DNA of 64,000 nucleotides from Jatrophihabitans_A lederbergiae (GCF_031845305.1 NZ_JAVREH010000020.1:1-64000), one strand, 5' to 3'; positions 51,617 through 61,643 are shown, counted from the first letter of the stretch. Translations and numbers: made by a program. The notes: generated from the letters alone by a model not told the origin.

Positions 51617-51864
51617 TGTCGGCGGCAGCGAGCCAACCGGCGTACCCGCAGCTGTCGGCGGAGTCCACCAGCGCGGTAGCCCAGCGACTGGCGGAGGTCG
51701 TCTCGCGCTATCACGGCGACACGCTCGCCGATGACCAGCTGCTGGAGCTGCGGTCGCGGCTCGGGACCCAGCTGGCCGCAGCGGAGCGGCTGCACCGCTT
51801 CCCGCTACGCAATGACCAGGAACCCATCTTCGTAGTCCGGGCCGATGACGGAGGCGTCGCATGA
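51616..51864 (+). CDS. Small GatC/AtzG-like amidase partner (putative)
   Basis: This 82-residue protein (MSAAASQPAYPQLSAE...) has predicted helices (VAQRLAEVVSRYHGD; LLELRSRLGTQLAAAERL) and a tail RFPLRNDQEPIFVVRADD. ATG overlaps the previous stop and its own stop overlaps the amidase start (ATGA). Small helical subunits such as GatC and AtzG precede and stabilise amidase-signature enzymes, and the tail form fits that role. Assignment is by size and context more than by clear motif. Confidence 0.55.
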   Translation: MSAAASQPAYPQLSAESTSAVAQRLAEVVSRYHGDTLADDQLLELRSRLGTQLAAAERLHRFPLRNDQEPIFVVRADDGGVA

Positions 51865-53303
51865 CCGAGGATGAACTCGCCTTCTGCAGCATCCGCGAGC
51901 TGGGCGCCCTGATCCGCGCCGGCGAGACCTCGCCGCGTGAACTCACCGAGCTGTACCTGGCACGCCTGGATGAGGTCGGCCGTCGCCTGAACGCGGTGGC
52001 CACCATCACCGAGGACATCGCAAGGCGCGAGGCGGCGCTGGCGGAGGCGGAGTTGCGCTCGGGCCTGGACCGCGGCCCGCTGCACGGAATTCCCTATGGG
52101 CTGAAGGACATTGTCAGCGCAGTCGGTGCCCCGACAACGTGGGGCGCCTTCGCCGACCAGCGGTTCCAGCGGGAGGCCACCGTCACCCGGAAGCTGCGGG
52201 AAGCCGGTGCGATCCTGGCGGCGAAGGTCGCGACCATCGAGATCGCCGGTGGCATGGGCTACGACAACCCGAATGCGTCACTGACCGGAGCGCCCGGCAA
52301 TCCGTGGCACACCGAGCGCTGGACCAACGGCTCGTCCAGCGGACCCGCGGCCGCCGTCGGAGCGGCGGTGGTGCCGTTCGCCATCGGAAGCGACACCGGC
52401 GGATCGATCCTGCTGCCGGCCGCCTTCACCGGCACCGCGGGGCTGCGCGCGACCTACGGCCGGGTCAGCCGAGCCGGTGCGATGACACTGTGCTGGACGC
52501 TGGATCGGCTGGGGCCGCTGTGCCGGACCGCCGACGACTGCGGCCTGGTGCTGGAGGCCATCGCCGGCCACGATCCGCGGGACCCCGCGTCGCTCGACGC
52601 GACGTACCGCTACAGCCGCGTGAACTCCCGCCGGACCGGTTTCCGCTTCGGCGTGGTGGCCGGCGCCTGCGACGGCGCGGAGCCCGAGGTGAGCGCGAAC
52701 TTCGCGACATCGCTGTCGGCGCTGGAGCAGGTCGGCACACTGGAAGAGGTCGAGCTGCCGGACCTTCCCTACGACGACGTGGCCGAACTCGTGATGAGCG
52801 CCGAGGCCTACGCCGCGTTCGACGAGTTCGTCGCCGGCGGCCGCACCGTGGAGCTCACCGCTGCCAAGGCACGCGGCCACCGGTTGGCCGGTGCCGTACT
52901 GCCCGCGCACGACTACATCCGGGCACAGCGGATCCGGCGCGTCATCGCCGACGAGTTCGGCGCGCTGGCCGGTCGCTACGACGCCCTGCTCGCCCCGTCG
53001 CTGGGAGTGGTCGCATCCGGAATCGAGGAGGACTTCGAGTACATGCTCCCTGGCGCGTTCGGCCGGCCGGTCAACTTCGCCGGCGTGCTGTCCGGCACGC
53101 CCACCGTCTCGGTGCTCAACGGGCTGGGCCGGGACGGCCTGCCCACCGGCATCCAGTTCGCCGGCGCCCGACTGGGCGAGAACAGCATCCTGGATGCCGC
53201 CAGCACGCTGGAGACGGTGACCGGCTCCACGTCCCTTCGTCCGGATGGGCCGTTCGGGGTGGCACGCCCTGCCGGTGCCGCGGTGAGTGGAGCTACCCGA
53301 TGA
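51861..53303 (+). CDS. Amidase-signature-family amidase
   Basis: This 480-residue amidase has catalytic Lys in GIPYGLKDIVSAVG, the Ser-rich WTNGSSSGPAAAVGAAV and DTGGSILLPAAFTGTAGLR with nucleophile Ser. It is complete and of normal length, with TVSVLNGLGRDGLPTGIQFAG near the end. The AtzE/GatA-like sequence suits the small partner encoded just before. It cleaves amides, and the substrate is probably delivered by the transporter genes that follow directly (ATGA overlap). Confidence 0.9.
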   Translation: MTEDELAFCSIRELGALIRAGETSPRELTELYLARLDEVGRRLNAVATITEDIARREAALAEAELRSGLDRGPLHGIPYGLKDIVSAVGAPTTWGAFADQRFQREATVTRKLREAGAILAAKVATIEIAGGMGYDNPNASLTGAPGNPWHTERWTNGSSSGPAAAVGAAVVPFAIGSDTGGSILLPAAFTGTAGLRATYGRVSRAGAMTLCWTLDRLGPLCRTADDCGLVLEAIAGHDPRDPASLDATYRYSRVNSRRTGFRFGVVAGACDGAEPEVSANFATSLSALEQVGTLEEVELPDLPYDDVAELVMSAEAYAAFDEFVAGGRTVELTAAKARGHRLAGAVLPAHDYIRAQRIRRVIADEFGALAGRYDALLAPSLGVVASGIEEDFEYMLPGAFGRPVNFAGVLSGTPTVSVLNGLGRDGLPTGIQFAGARLGENSILDAASTLETVTGSTSLRPDGPFGVARPAGAAVSGATR

Positions 53304-54223
53304 CCAACTACGTCCTACGCCGGCTGCTCTCGATCGTGGCGTTGGCCTTCGGCATCAGTGTCCTGGTGTTCCTCATCATCCGGTTGATCCCCGGCGATCC
53401 GGCGATCGCACTGCTGGGAACGAACGCTGGCGATGCCTCCCTGGTCGCCCGGTTGCACCACCAGCTGGGCCTGGACCAGCCGGTCCATGTCCAGTACCTG
53501 CGCTGGATCGGCAATGTTCTGCGGGGCAACTTCGGCTACTCCTATGGTGACCAGCGAACGGTCAGCTCGCTGCTCGCGGCTAACTTCCCCGCCACCATCC
53601 AGCTGACCCTTGCGGGGCTGGCACTGTCGCTGATCTTCGGAAGCCTGCTCGGGGTGCTCGCCGCGGTGCGGCGAAACCGTCCCGCCGACACGGTGACGAT
53701 GGGTGTCGCACTGACCTGCATGTCGATTCCGAGCTTCTGGCTCGGCTTGCTGCTCATTCTGCTGTTCGCGGTGAAGATTCCGATTTTCGACGTTGTGGGT
53801 GGCACCTCGCTCAAGGGGCTGGTGCTGCCGGCCGTGACGCTCGCCCTGGGCAGCATCGGCTTCAACGCCCGTTTCGTGCGATCGAGTGTCATCAATGCCC
53901 AGCAGCAGAAGCACGTGATCACCGCCCGGGCCAAGGGAATCACCGCATGGCAGGTATTTCGCAAGCACGTGCTGCGCAACGCGATGCTCCCCATCCTCAC
54001 CATCGTGGGCCTGCAGGTGGGCCAGCTGATCTCCGGAGTCGTCATCGTCGAGACGGTGTTCTCCCGGCCCGGCATCGGCCGCCTGCTCGTCCAATCGATC
54101 CTGTCCAAGGACTACCTCACCGTGCAGGCCGTCGTGCTCATCATCGCGGTGATCTACGCGGTCACCAACCTGCTGGTGGATCTGCTGTACCCGGTGCTCG
54201 ATCCGCGTGTCGGAAACCGGTAA
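53300..54223 (+). CDS. ABC transporter permease (DppB-type), system 2
   Basis: This 307-residue permease opens MTNYVLRRLLSIVALAFG and FLIIRLIPGDPAI, with the EAA loop VITARAKGITAWQVFRKHVLRNA and VETVFSRPGIGRLLVQSI. The ATG overlaps the amidase stop. Similar in plan to the system 1 permease but clearly diverged, so not a recent duplicate. Confidence 0.93.
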   Translation: MTNYVLRRLLSIVALAFGISVLVFLIIRLIPGDPAIALLGTNAGDASLVARLHHQLGLDQPVHVQYLRWIGNVLRGNFGYSYGDQRTVSSLLAANFPATIQLTLAGLALSLIFGSLLGVLAAVRRNRPADTVTMGVALTCMSIPSFWLGLLLILLFAVKIPIFDVVGGTSLKGLVLPAVTLALGSIGFNARFVRSSVINAQQQKHVITARAKGITAWQVFRKHVLRNAMLPILTIVGLQVGQLISGVVIVETVFSRPGIGRLLVQSILSKDYLTVQAVVLIIAVIYAVTNLLVDLLYPVLDPRVGNR

Positions 54224-54237
54224 GGGAGCGGAGAAGA

Positions 54238-55152
54238 ATGCAACCCAAGCCCACGTCCCTGGACGTCGAACCGGCCGTCGACATCGCGCCGCCGGAGATT
54301 GTTCTGGCCACTCCGACAAGGCGCCGGAGCGTGCTGCGCGCGTTCCGGCACCGCAGCCTGGCGGCAGGCACCGTGATCTGCGTGGTGCTCGTCCTGCTCG
54401 TACTTGCGACGCCGCTGCTCACCTCGCTGGACCCGAACAACCAGGACCCGCTGGCGGCCTTCGCTCCACCGTCCGGCGCGCACCTGATGGGTGCGGACTC
54501 CTTCGGACGCGACCTGTTCTCGCGGGTACTGCACGGCGGCCGGACGACGATGTTCGCGAGCCTGTGTGTCGTCCTGCTCGGCGGCGTGATCGGAACAGCG
54601 CTCGGCCTGATCGCCGGTTACTTCGGTGGTGCTGTGGGATTCACCATCATGCGACTGGTCGACCTGCTGCTCGCCTTTCCTGGCATCCTGCTCGCGCTGG
54701 CTGTCGCCGCGGTGCTGGGCAGCGGGCTCTCCAACGGCGTCATCGCGGTAGCCGCGATCCTGGTTCCGGTGTACGCCCGGCTCGTCGAGGGAGCCACCGT
54801 AGAGGTGCTGCACCTGCCCTACGTCGATGCCGCCGTGACCCTCGGTGCCAGTCCGCTGCACATCATCCGGCGCCACATCATTCCCAACGTCGCCTCCGGC
54901 ATCATCATCCTGACGACGTCCTGGCTGGGCATCGCCGCGCTGTGGATCGCCGCGCTGGGATTCATCGGCCTCGGCGTGCAGCCGCCGACACCGGAATGGG
55001 GAGCAATCCTCAACGACGGCCAGAACTACATCACGGTCGCGTGGTGGATCACCGTCTTCCCCGGCATCTTCCTCGCGCTGTTCGTCGTCGGCGTCAACCT
55101 CCTCGGAGACGGACTGCGTGACGAGTTGGATCCCACTTTGTCCAGAAGCTAG
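54238..55152 (+). CDS. ABC transporter permease (DppC-type), system 2
   Basis: This 304-residue permease has an N-terminal cytoplasmic stretch, then AHLMGADSFGRDLFSRVLHGGRTT, the EAA loop HLPYVDAAVTLGASPLHIIRRHIIPNV and ALGFIGLGVQPPTPEWGAIL. GGAGCGGAGAAGA before the ATG at 54238 fixes the start. Partner of the preceding permease. Confidence 0.93.
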   Translation: MQPKPTSLDVEPAVDIAPPEIVLATPTRRRSVLRAFRHRSLAAGTVICVVLVLLVLATPLLTSLDPNNQDPLAAFAPPSGAHLMGADSFGRDLFSRVLHGGRTTMFASLCVVLLGGVIGTALGLIAGYFGGAVGFTIMRLVDLLLAFPGILLALAVAAVLGSGLSNGVIAVAAILVPVYARLVEGATVEVLHLPYVDAAVTLGASPLHIIRRHIIPNVASGIIILTTSWLGIAALWIAALGFIGLGVQPPTPEWGAILNDGQNYITVAWWITVFPGIFLALFVVGVNLLGDGLRDELDPTLSRS

Positions 55153-55224
55153 CGCCCGGAGCCAGCGGCATAGCCGGCTCCACACCAAACCCCTTGTACT
55201 CCCCTGACCTAAGGAGTCATTCTC

Positions 55225-56847
55225 GTGAGGTTCACTCGAAAATCCGCGTCGACAACGGCGTTGGCTCTCCTGCTCGCCACCGCCGTCAGCGCCTGCTCCG
55301 GCGGGTCGGGCTCCGGCTCGGGTGCTGGTGGCGCAGCCAAGGGAGCGGTCGACAAACAGGCCAAAGTCACCCTCGGCTGGGCCGAGCCGGTGGACACGCT
55401 GAACCCGGCCACGACCGGCAACCGCGATGTCGGCCCGATCGACGCCAATATCTTCGACACGCTGGTGTGGCTGACGCCTGACTTCAAGGTGACGCCGGAT
55501 CTGGCGACGAAGTGGACGGTGTCCCCGGATGCCAAAACCTACACGTTCACCCTGCGCGAAGACGTGAAGTTCCACGACGGCACGGCATTCGACGCCGCCG
55601 CCGTGGTCTCCAACATCAACTACATGACCAACAAGTCGACGCAGTCCAACATCTCGCTGGGCCTGCTCGGGCCGTGCACCAAGGCAACGGCAACGGCGAA
55701 GTACACGGTGAAGATCGAGTGCACGGCAGGCTATGCCCCGCTGTTGGCTCAACTCGGCGAGCCGTACATGGGCATGCAGTCACCGGCCGCGATTCAGAAG
55801 TACGGCAAGGACCTCGGCCTGCACCCGGTGGGTACCGGCGCGTTCGAGTTCGTGAGCTACCAGCCGAACCAGAGCGTCGTGCTCAAGCGCAACGAGGCCT
55901 ACAACTGGGCACCTGCGGCGGTGAAGCACACCGGGCCACCGGACATCGCGCAGCTGACCTTCCAGATCGTGCCCAGCTCGCAGGCCCGGGTGACCCAGTT
56001 CCAGAGCGGTCAGTCCGACTTCATGCAGGAGACACCAGGCATCTTCTGGAACACCCTGGGCAAGACCGGCCGTTACACCTCGATCCAGTTCCCCATTACA
56101 GGCATGGGCATCTTCGCACCCATCAATGCCGGCTCGTTCCCCACCAACGACCCGGCCGTGCGCAAGGCGATCATGTACGCCGTCGACAAGGCCGGCGCCA
56201 TCAAGGTCGCCGACGCCGGTGTCTTCGCGCCGAGCAACACCCCGCTGCAGAAGGGCATGGTCGGCTACGACTCCAGTCTGGAGGGGATGTACAGCTACGA
56301 CCCTGCCAAGGCGGAGTCGACGCTGCAAGCAGCGGGCTGGACGAAGAACAACGGCATCTACGAGAAGGGCGGCAAGCGGCTGACCCTGAACATCACCGCG
56401 ATCGCCTCGGTGCCGGAGTATCCCCTGATCGCCCAGGCCATCCAGGGCTACCTGCGCAAGGTCGGCATGGACGCCAAGGTCAGTCAGCAGGCGGTGCCCG
56501 CGTGGCTGGCGTCCAACATCAAGGGAAACATGTCGCTGACGCCGCTGCAGTACATCGCGGTGGACCCCGACGCCCTGCACCTGTGGTTCCTGCCCGGCCA
56601 GTACTTCAACTGGAGCCACTACACCAACCCGACCCTGACCTCGCTGATCAACCAGGGCCAGAAGGAGACCGACCCCGCGAAGCGGCAGACCATCTACTCC
56701 CAGGCCCAGAAGATCATCATGGAGCAGGCCGTGTTGATGCCGATCCACGAGAACGTCGACCTGGTCATGACCTCGAAGAAGCTCACCGGGCTGACCTACT
56801 CGGGTGGTGGCTTCGAATACTTCGGCGCCGCCTCGATGACCAAGTAA
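55225..56847 (+). CDS. Peptide ABC transporter substrate-binding lipoprotein, system 2 (Sec-type signal)
   Basis: This 540-residue SBP_bac_5 lipoprotein has a Sec signal with lipobox VSAC and Cys24, then a Gly/Ser linker. Domain hallmarks are WAEPVDTLNPATTGN, VKFHDGTAFDAAAVV, HPVGTGAFEFVSYQPNQ and RKAIMYAVDKAGAIK. The start is a GTG after CTAAGGAG. Unlike system 1 it lacks a twin-arginine signal. In operon with amidases, so the ligand may be an amide or short peptide. Confidence 0.92.
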   Translation: MRFTRKSASTTALALLLATAVSACSGGSGSGSGAGGAAKGAVDKQAKVTLGWAEPVDTLNPATTGNRDVGPIDANIFDTLVWLTPDFKVTPDLATKWTVSPDAKTYTFTLREDVKFHDGTAFDAAAVVSNINYMTNKSTQSNISLGLLGPCTKATATAKYTVKIECTAGYAPLLAQLGEPYMGMQSPAAIQKYGKDLGLHPVGTGAFEFVSYQPNQSVVLKRNEAYNWAPAAVKHTGPPDIAQLTFQIVPSSQARVTQFQSGQSDFMQETPGIFWNTLGKTGRYTSIQFPITGMGIFAPINAGSFPTNDPAVRKAIMYAVDKAGAIKVADAGVFAPSNTPLQKGMVGYDSSLEGMYSYDPAKAESTLQAAGWTKNNGIYEKGGKRLTLNITAIASVPEYPLIAQAIQGYLRKVGMDAKVSQQAVPAWLASNIKGNMSLTPLQYIAVDPDALHLWFLPGQYFNWSHYTNPTLTSLINQGQKETDPAKRQTIYSQAQKIIMEQAVLMPIHENVDLVMTSKKLTGLTYSGGGFEYFGAASMTK

Positions 56848-56894
56848 GCGAACCGACGCGAGAATCCGCCCAAACAATTGAACGGAGTTTCACC

Positions 56895-58187
56895 GTGACC
56901 ACCGTGATCAGAGCGGATCGACTCATCGACGGCACCGGAGCCGCACCGCTCGCTGACGCAGTTCTCGTTCTCGACCAGGGAGAGATCGTCGGTACGTTCG
57001 CCGGCAAGGCACCGGACGGGCTTGTTCCGGCCGACGCCGAGGTGTTCGATCTGCCCGGCTGCACGATCCTGCCCGGGCTGATCGACTCCCACGTCCACCT
57101 CAACTTTCCCGGCACGGGCCCCGTGCTGGAGGAGCTGATGCGGGAGCCGGAGGGAGTGCTGGTAGCGACGGCAACCCTTGCCGCCGCCAAGGCACTGCAA
57201 GCCGGTATCACGACGGTCCGCGACACCGGGTGCGTCCACAGCACCGTCTTCGAGCTCAGGCGGGCGCTGGAGCTCGGTTACGGGGTGGGACCGCGGATCC
57301 TGGCCTGTGGGCAGCCGATCACCATTACCGGTGGGCACACCTGGTACCTGGGTGGCGAGGCGGACGGCGTGGACGGCCTGCGCAAGAAGGTCCGGTCGAT
57401 GGCGAAGCTGGGGGCCGATGCGATCAAGGTCATGGCCAGCGGCGGCGGAACGCTGAACACGCTGTCCCACCTGCCGTCCTTCCGTCCGGAGGAGCTCGCG
57501 GCGATCGCGGACGAGGGACACCGACTGGGCCGCAAGGTCACCGCACACTGCCTGTGTGCCGAGGCGATCTCGTACGCGGTGGACGCCGGCGTGGACCAGC
57601 TGGAACACGCCAGCTTCATCGCCGACGCCGCCGGCAACCAGAAGTTCGACCCCGCGGTCGCCGAGAAGGTCGCCGCGGCCGGGGTCGCGGTCACCAGCAC
57701 GCTGGCCGTTGCAGGTTATGCCGTCGAGGTCATGACCGCCAAAGCCGACCGCACCGCTGCCGAGCAGGACTTCCTCGAGTTCTGGAGCGTCATGCTCGAG
57801 GACAACGTGAACCAGTTCCGGCAGATGCACGAGGCCGGTGTCCAGTTCGTCGCCGGTACCGACGCCGGCTGGCGGTTCACGGCCTTCGACGGCCTGCCGA
57901 TGGAGCTGCAGTTGATGCAGGACGGCGGCATGTCGACGATGCAGGCGCTACAGTCGGCGACCGGCATCGCGGCACGGGTGATGGGAATCGACGATCGGGT
58001 AGGCACGCTGGAGCCCGGTTTGGCGGCCGATGTGCTGGTCGTCGGTGGCGATCCGTTGCAGAACCTGTCGGCACTGCGGGACGTCCGGGTGGTCCTGCAG
58101 GCCGGCCAGGCACGGGTGGGTTCGGCTCTGGCGGCCGGCGCAGTCAGCTCGGCCAGCAGTGCCAAGACAGCGATCGGATCGCCATGA
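56895..58187 (+). CDS. Amidohydrolase (imidazolonepropionase / prolidase-like)
   Basis: This 430-residue amidohydrolase has HVHLNFPG (first metal pair), Lys in DAIKVMASGGG (carbamylated-Lys position), HCLCAEA and LEHASF (His ligands), and the catalytic Asp in FVAGTDAGW. The pattern matches the Sgx/Xaa-Pro-dipeptidase-like branch that cleaves N-acyl or peptide bonds. The start is a GTG at 56895, between the binding protein and the ATPase genes of system 2. Its placement inside a transporter operon ties it to the imported compound. Confidence 0.88.
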   Translation: MTTVIRADRLIDGTGAAPLADAVLVLDQGEIVGTFAGKAPDGLVPADAEVFDLPGCTILPGLIDSHVHLNFPGTGPVLEELMREPEGVLVATATLAAAKALQAGITTVRDTGCVHSTVFELRRALELGYGVGPRILACGQPITITGGHTWYLGGEADGVDGLRKKVRSMAKLGADAIKVMASGGGTLNTLSHLPSFRPEELAAIADEGHRLGRKVTAHCLCAEAISYAVDAGVDQLEHASFIADAAGNQKFDPAVAEKVAAAGVAVTSTLAVAGYAVEVMTAKADRTAAEQDFLEFWSVMLEDNVNQFRQMHEAGVQFVAGTDAGWRFTAFDGLPMELQLMQDGGMSTMQALQSATGIAARVMGIDDRVGTLEPGLAADVLVVGGDPLQNLSALRDVRVVLQAGQARVGSALAAGAVSSASSAKTAIGSP

Positions 58188-59209
58188 CCAGTGTCGCCGT
58201 CGGAGCCCGCCCGGTTCCTGCCGACAAGCTTCTGCAGGTCAAGAATCTGCAGACGCACTTCAAGACCCGCTCCGGGCTGGTGAAAGCCGTGGATGGGGTG
58301 AGCTTCGACGTGGGCACCGGCGCCAGTGTCGGGATCGTCGGCGAGTCAGGCTCGGGCAAGAGCGTCACGTCGCTGTCCATCATGCGGCTGATCGAGAAGC
58401 CGGGCTTCATCGCCGGCGGCCAGATCCTCTTTCAGGGCCGCGATGTGGTGGGCCTGTCCGAGCGCGAGTTCCGCGCGGTTCGCGGGCGTGATCTCGCGCT
58501 GGTGTTCCAGGACCCGATGAGCGCCCTGAACCCGGTGTACCCGGTGGGCAAGCAGGTCGCGGAGTCGTTGCAGGCCCACCAGGACCTCAATGACCAGCAG
58601 GCCATGCAGCGTGCGGTGGAACTCTTCGCGATGGTGGGCATCTCGGCGCCGGACCGCCGCGTCCACGACTATCCGCACAAGCTCAGCGGCGGCATGCGCC
58701 AGCGCGTCACCATCGCGATGGCGCTGGCCAACGAGCCGAGCCTGCTCATCCTCGACGAGCCGACGACCGCTCTGGACGTGACCATCCAGGCCCAGATCCT
58801 CGATCTCATCAGGGATCTGCGCAAGCGGGTGAACACCTCGGTGCTGCTGATCACCCACGACATCGGGGTCGTCGCGGAGACCTGCGAAGAGGTCGTCGTG
58901 ATGTACGGCGGCCAGGTGATGGAACGCGGCACCGTCCAGCAGGTGACCGAGGCGCCACAACACCCCTATACCATCGGCCTGTTGACCTCCATCCCTACGC
59001 CAGGGATGAAGGGACGCAAGCTGAACACGATCGGCGGCGCGGTTCCCAACCCGCTACACATGCCGCCAGGCTGCCCCTTCCAACCGCGCTGCTCGCACGC
59101 CATGGACATCTGCGCCACCCCGCCCGGACTGCGAGAGACCGACGGCGGCCGCAAGGTGGCCTGCTGGCTGTACGAAGACTCCGCGCATCCGGCCGTCACT
59201 ACAACCTGA
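58184..59209 (+). CDS. Dipeptide ABC transporter ATPase (DppD-type), system 2
   Basis: This 341-residue ABC ATPase has GIVGESGSGKSVTSLSI, VFQDPMSALNPVYP, LSGGMRQRVTIAMAL and LLILDEPTTALD, then the C-terminal CPFQPRCSHAMDIC cluster of the oligopeptide type. The ATG overlaps the amidohydrolase stop by ATGA. Confidence 0.94.
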   Translation: MTSVAVGARPVPADKLLQVKNLQTHFKTRSGLVKAVDGVSFDVGTGASVGIVGESGSGKSVTSLSIMRLIEKPGFIAGGQILFQGRDVVGLSEREFRAVRGRDLALVFQDPMSALNPVYPVGKQVAESLQAHQDLNDQQAMQRAVELFAMVGISAPDRRVHDYPHKLSGGMRQRVTIAMALANEPSLLILDEPTTALDVTIQAQILDLIRDLRKRVNTSVLLITHDIGVVAETCEEVVVMYGGQVMERGTVQQVTEAPQHPYTIGLLTSIPTPGMKGRKLNTIGGAVPNPLHMPPGCPFQPRCSHAMDICATPPGLRETDGGRKVACWLYEDSAHPAVTTT

Positions 59210-59220
59210 GGAGTGTCGAC

Positions 59221-60258
59221 GTGGTCGATACGGACCAGCAAACCCCCGCGCGGTCAGCACGGGACGGCTCCGGGACCGCTGCCGGGGAGGACATCCTGCT
59301 CGACGTCCGCAACCTCAAGACGTACTACCCGAGCCACTCCGGCGGACTGCGCCGGCAGCAGAACTGGGTGCGGGCCGTGGACGACGTGTCGTTCACCATC
59401 CGTCGCGGCGAAACGTTCGGCCTGGTGGGCGAATCCGGTTGCGGCAAGTCGACGCTGGGGCGCTCGGTGGTGCGCTTGGAGAAGCCGCAGTCGGGCGAGG
59501 TGCTCTTCGACGGCGAGGATGTGCTTGCCCAGTCCGGCAAGGACCTCAAGCGACTGCGCAGTGACCTGCAGGTGATCTTCCAGGACCCGCAGGGCAGCCT
59601 GGACCCTCGCATGAAGGTGCGCGACATCATCGCCGAGGGCCTGGTGGTACAGGGCACTGTCGGCCGGGACGAGCGAGCGCACCGGGTATCGGAGCTGGCC
59701 ACCGTCGTGGGGCTGCGCGAGGAGCACTTGGACCGCTACGCGCACGAGTTCAGTGGCGGTCAGCGGCAGCGTATCGGCATCGCACGGGCCCTCGCCCTGC
59801 GGCCGAAGTTCGTGCTCGCCGACGAGCCGGTGTCCGCCCTCGACATGTCCGTGCAGTCGCAGGTGCTCAACCTGCTCACCGAACTGCAGCAGGACTTCGG
59901 CCTCACCTACCTGTTCATCGCGCACGACCTGTCGGTGGTGGAGTACATCAGCGACCGGGTGGGCGTGATGTACCTGGGCAAGCTGGTGGAGGTTGCCAAG
60001 GCGGAGGAGCTGTATGCCGATCCGCGGATGCCTTATACCCAGGCGCTGCTGTCGGCCATTCCGGGCAACAAGCTTCCCGGCCGCCGCGAGCGGATCGTGC
60101 TCACCGGCGAGGTGCCCAGCCCGCTCGACCCGCCGTCGGGCTGCCGGTTCCGGACCCGCTGCTGGATGGCGCAATCGGTGTGCGCTGCCGAGGTTCCGGT
60201 GTTGCGAGAGGTGCGCCCGGATCACTGGGCGGCCTGCCACTTTGCGGAGGTGTCATGA
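59221..60258 (+). CDS. Dipeptide ABC transporter ATPase (DppF-type), system 2
   Basis: This 345-residue ABC ATPase has GLVGESGCGKSTLGRSV, IFQDPQGSLDPRMK, FSGGQRQRIGIARAL and FVLADEPVSALD, and the C-terminal CRFRTRCWMAQSVC cluster. The GTG start follows CTGAGGAGTG. It ends transporter system 2 and overlaps the hydantoinase-like gene by ATGA. Confidence 0.94.
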   Translation: MVDTDQQTPARSARDGSGTAAGEDILLDVRNLKTYYPSHSGGLRRQQNWVRAVDDVSFTIRRGETFGLVGESGCGKSTLGRSVVRLEKPQSGEVLFDGEDVLAQSGKDLKRLRSDLQVIFQDPQGSLDPRMKVRDIIAEGLVVQGTVGRDERAHRVSELATVVGLREEHLDRYAHEFSGGQRQRIGIARALALRPKFVLADEPVSALDMSVQSQVLNLLTELQQDFGLTYLFIAHDLSVVEYISDRVGVMYLGKLVEVAKAEELYADPRMPYTQALLSAIPGNKLPGRRERIVLTGEVPSPLDPPSGCRFRTRCWMAQSVCAAEVPVLREVRPDHWAACHFAEVS

Positions 60259-61643
60259 CTGTGACAGAGCTGGATCTCGTCGTACGCAACGGGCTCGTCG
60301 TCACCGGGTCGGGTGAGTCGGTGACCGACATCGGCGTGCGCGACGGGGTGATCGTCCAGCTCGGTGGTTCCATGACGGGTGCGCGAGAGATCGACGCCAC
60401 CGGAAGGCTCGTCCTTCCCGGCGGCGTGGACATGCACGTGCACCTGTCACCGGTCGAGGTCGGCGAAGAGACCATGCCGTGGGCCGACGACTTCGTCAGC
60501 GGATCGCGCGCGGCCGCGGCCGGCGGGGTGACCACCATCGGCAACATCGGCTTCGGCAAACCCGGCGAGCGACTGGTGGATCTGGTTCAGCGAGTGGGCG
60601 CCGACGGATCTCGCGACAGCCTGGTCGACTTCGTCGTGCACCCGGTGCTGATGGAACCCGACGAGGGCACCGCCGCCGACATCGAGCGACTTGCCGAGCT
60701 GGGCCACACCAGTGTGAAGATCTTCATGAGCATCGGCGACTTCGACGTCAAGCTGCCCGCCTTCGTCAACGCGCTCGACAGCGCCGGCAAGCATGGCCTG
60801 TTGAGCATGGTGCATTGCGAGGACGCCTGCGTCATCGAGCACGCCACGGCCGGCCTGCTGGCCGAGGGGCACAAGGAGCTTCAGTATTACCCCGACAGCC
60901 ATCCGGAGCTGTCCGAGCGAATGGCGGTCAACCGGATCGTCGCCATCGCCGAGGCGACCGGCGCGCCGATCTACATCGTCCACCTCGGCAGCGCGGCGGC
61001 CCTGACCGAGGCCCGGGCGGCCCGTGCCCGCGGCCAGCGGGTGTACGTCGAGACCCGGCCGATCTATCTGTACTTCACCGAAGAGCGCTTCGCCGGTGAG
61101 GACGGCCCGCTGTTCGTGGGCAATCCGCCGTTGCGCGGCGCGGGTGACCAGGCTGCGCTGTGGGCCGGTCTGGCCGCGGGGCATGTCGACACCTGCTGTA
61201 CCGACCACGCGGCGTGGACACTGGAGGACAAGCTCGACCCGGAGCTGACGATCGCCACCGCGCGTCCGGGGATGTCCGAGTTGGAGACCCTGATTCCGGT
61301 GCTGTACTCCGAGGGGGTGCGCAAGGGCAGGCTCACCCTGCAGCGCTTCGTCGAGGTCACCTCGACCAACGCCGCCAAGCTGTTCGGACTGTTTCCGCAG
61401 AAGGGCACCATCGCGGTGGGCAGCGACGCCGACCTCGTTATCTGGGACCCGGACGCGCACCGGCCCATCGTCGGAGCCGAGGGAATGAGCCGTTCCGGCT
61501 ACAGCCTGTACGAGGGCTGGGACGTGGTCGGCGCACCAGCGCAGACGATCAGCCGTGGTGAGGTTGTCTATTCCGACGGGCACGTCCAGGGCGAACCGGG
61601 CCGCGGCCGGATGCTGCGGCGTGGGCCTACCCGGGATCTCTAG
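60255..61643 (+). CDS. Dihydropyrimidinase/hydantoinase-family cyclic amidohydrolase
   Basis: This 462-residue amidohydrolase has the metal pair GGVDMHVHLSP, carbamylated-Lys candidate TSVKIFMSIG, His ligands in SMVHCEDA and IYIVHLGSA, and the catalytic Asp in CCTDHAAW. The TDH motif and a GTIAVGSDADLVIWDP tail are typical of D-hydantoinases and allantoinase-like proteins. It should open a cyclic amide or imide ring. In this operon a cyclic peptide-derived imide or hydantoin is plausible. Confidence 0.9.
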   Translation: MTVTELDLVVRNGLVVTGSGESVTDIGVRDGVIVQLGGSMTGAREIDATGRLVLPGGVDMHVHLSPVEVGEETMPWADDFVSGSRAAAAGGVTTIGNIGFGKPGERLVDLVQRVGADGSRDSLVDFVVHPVLMEPDEGTAADIERLAELGHTSVKIFMSIGDFDVKLPAFVNALDSAGKHGLLSMVHCEDACVIEHATAGLLAEGHKELQYYPDSHPELSERMAVNRIVAIAEATGAPIYIVHLGSAAALTEARAARARGQRVYVETRPIYLYFTEERFAGEDGPLFVGNPPLRGAGDQAALWAGLAAGHVDTCCTDHAAWTLEDKLDPELTIATARPGMSELETLIPVLYSEGVRKGRLTLQRFVEVTSTNAAKLFGLFPQKGTIAVGSDADLVIWDPDAHRPIVGAEGMSRSGYSLYEGWDVVGAPAQTISRGEVVYSDGHVQGEPGRGRMLRRGPTRDL

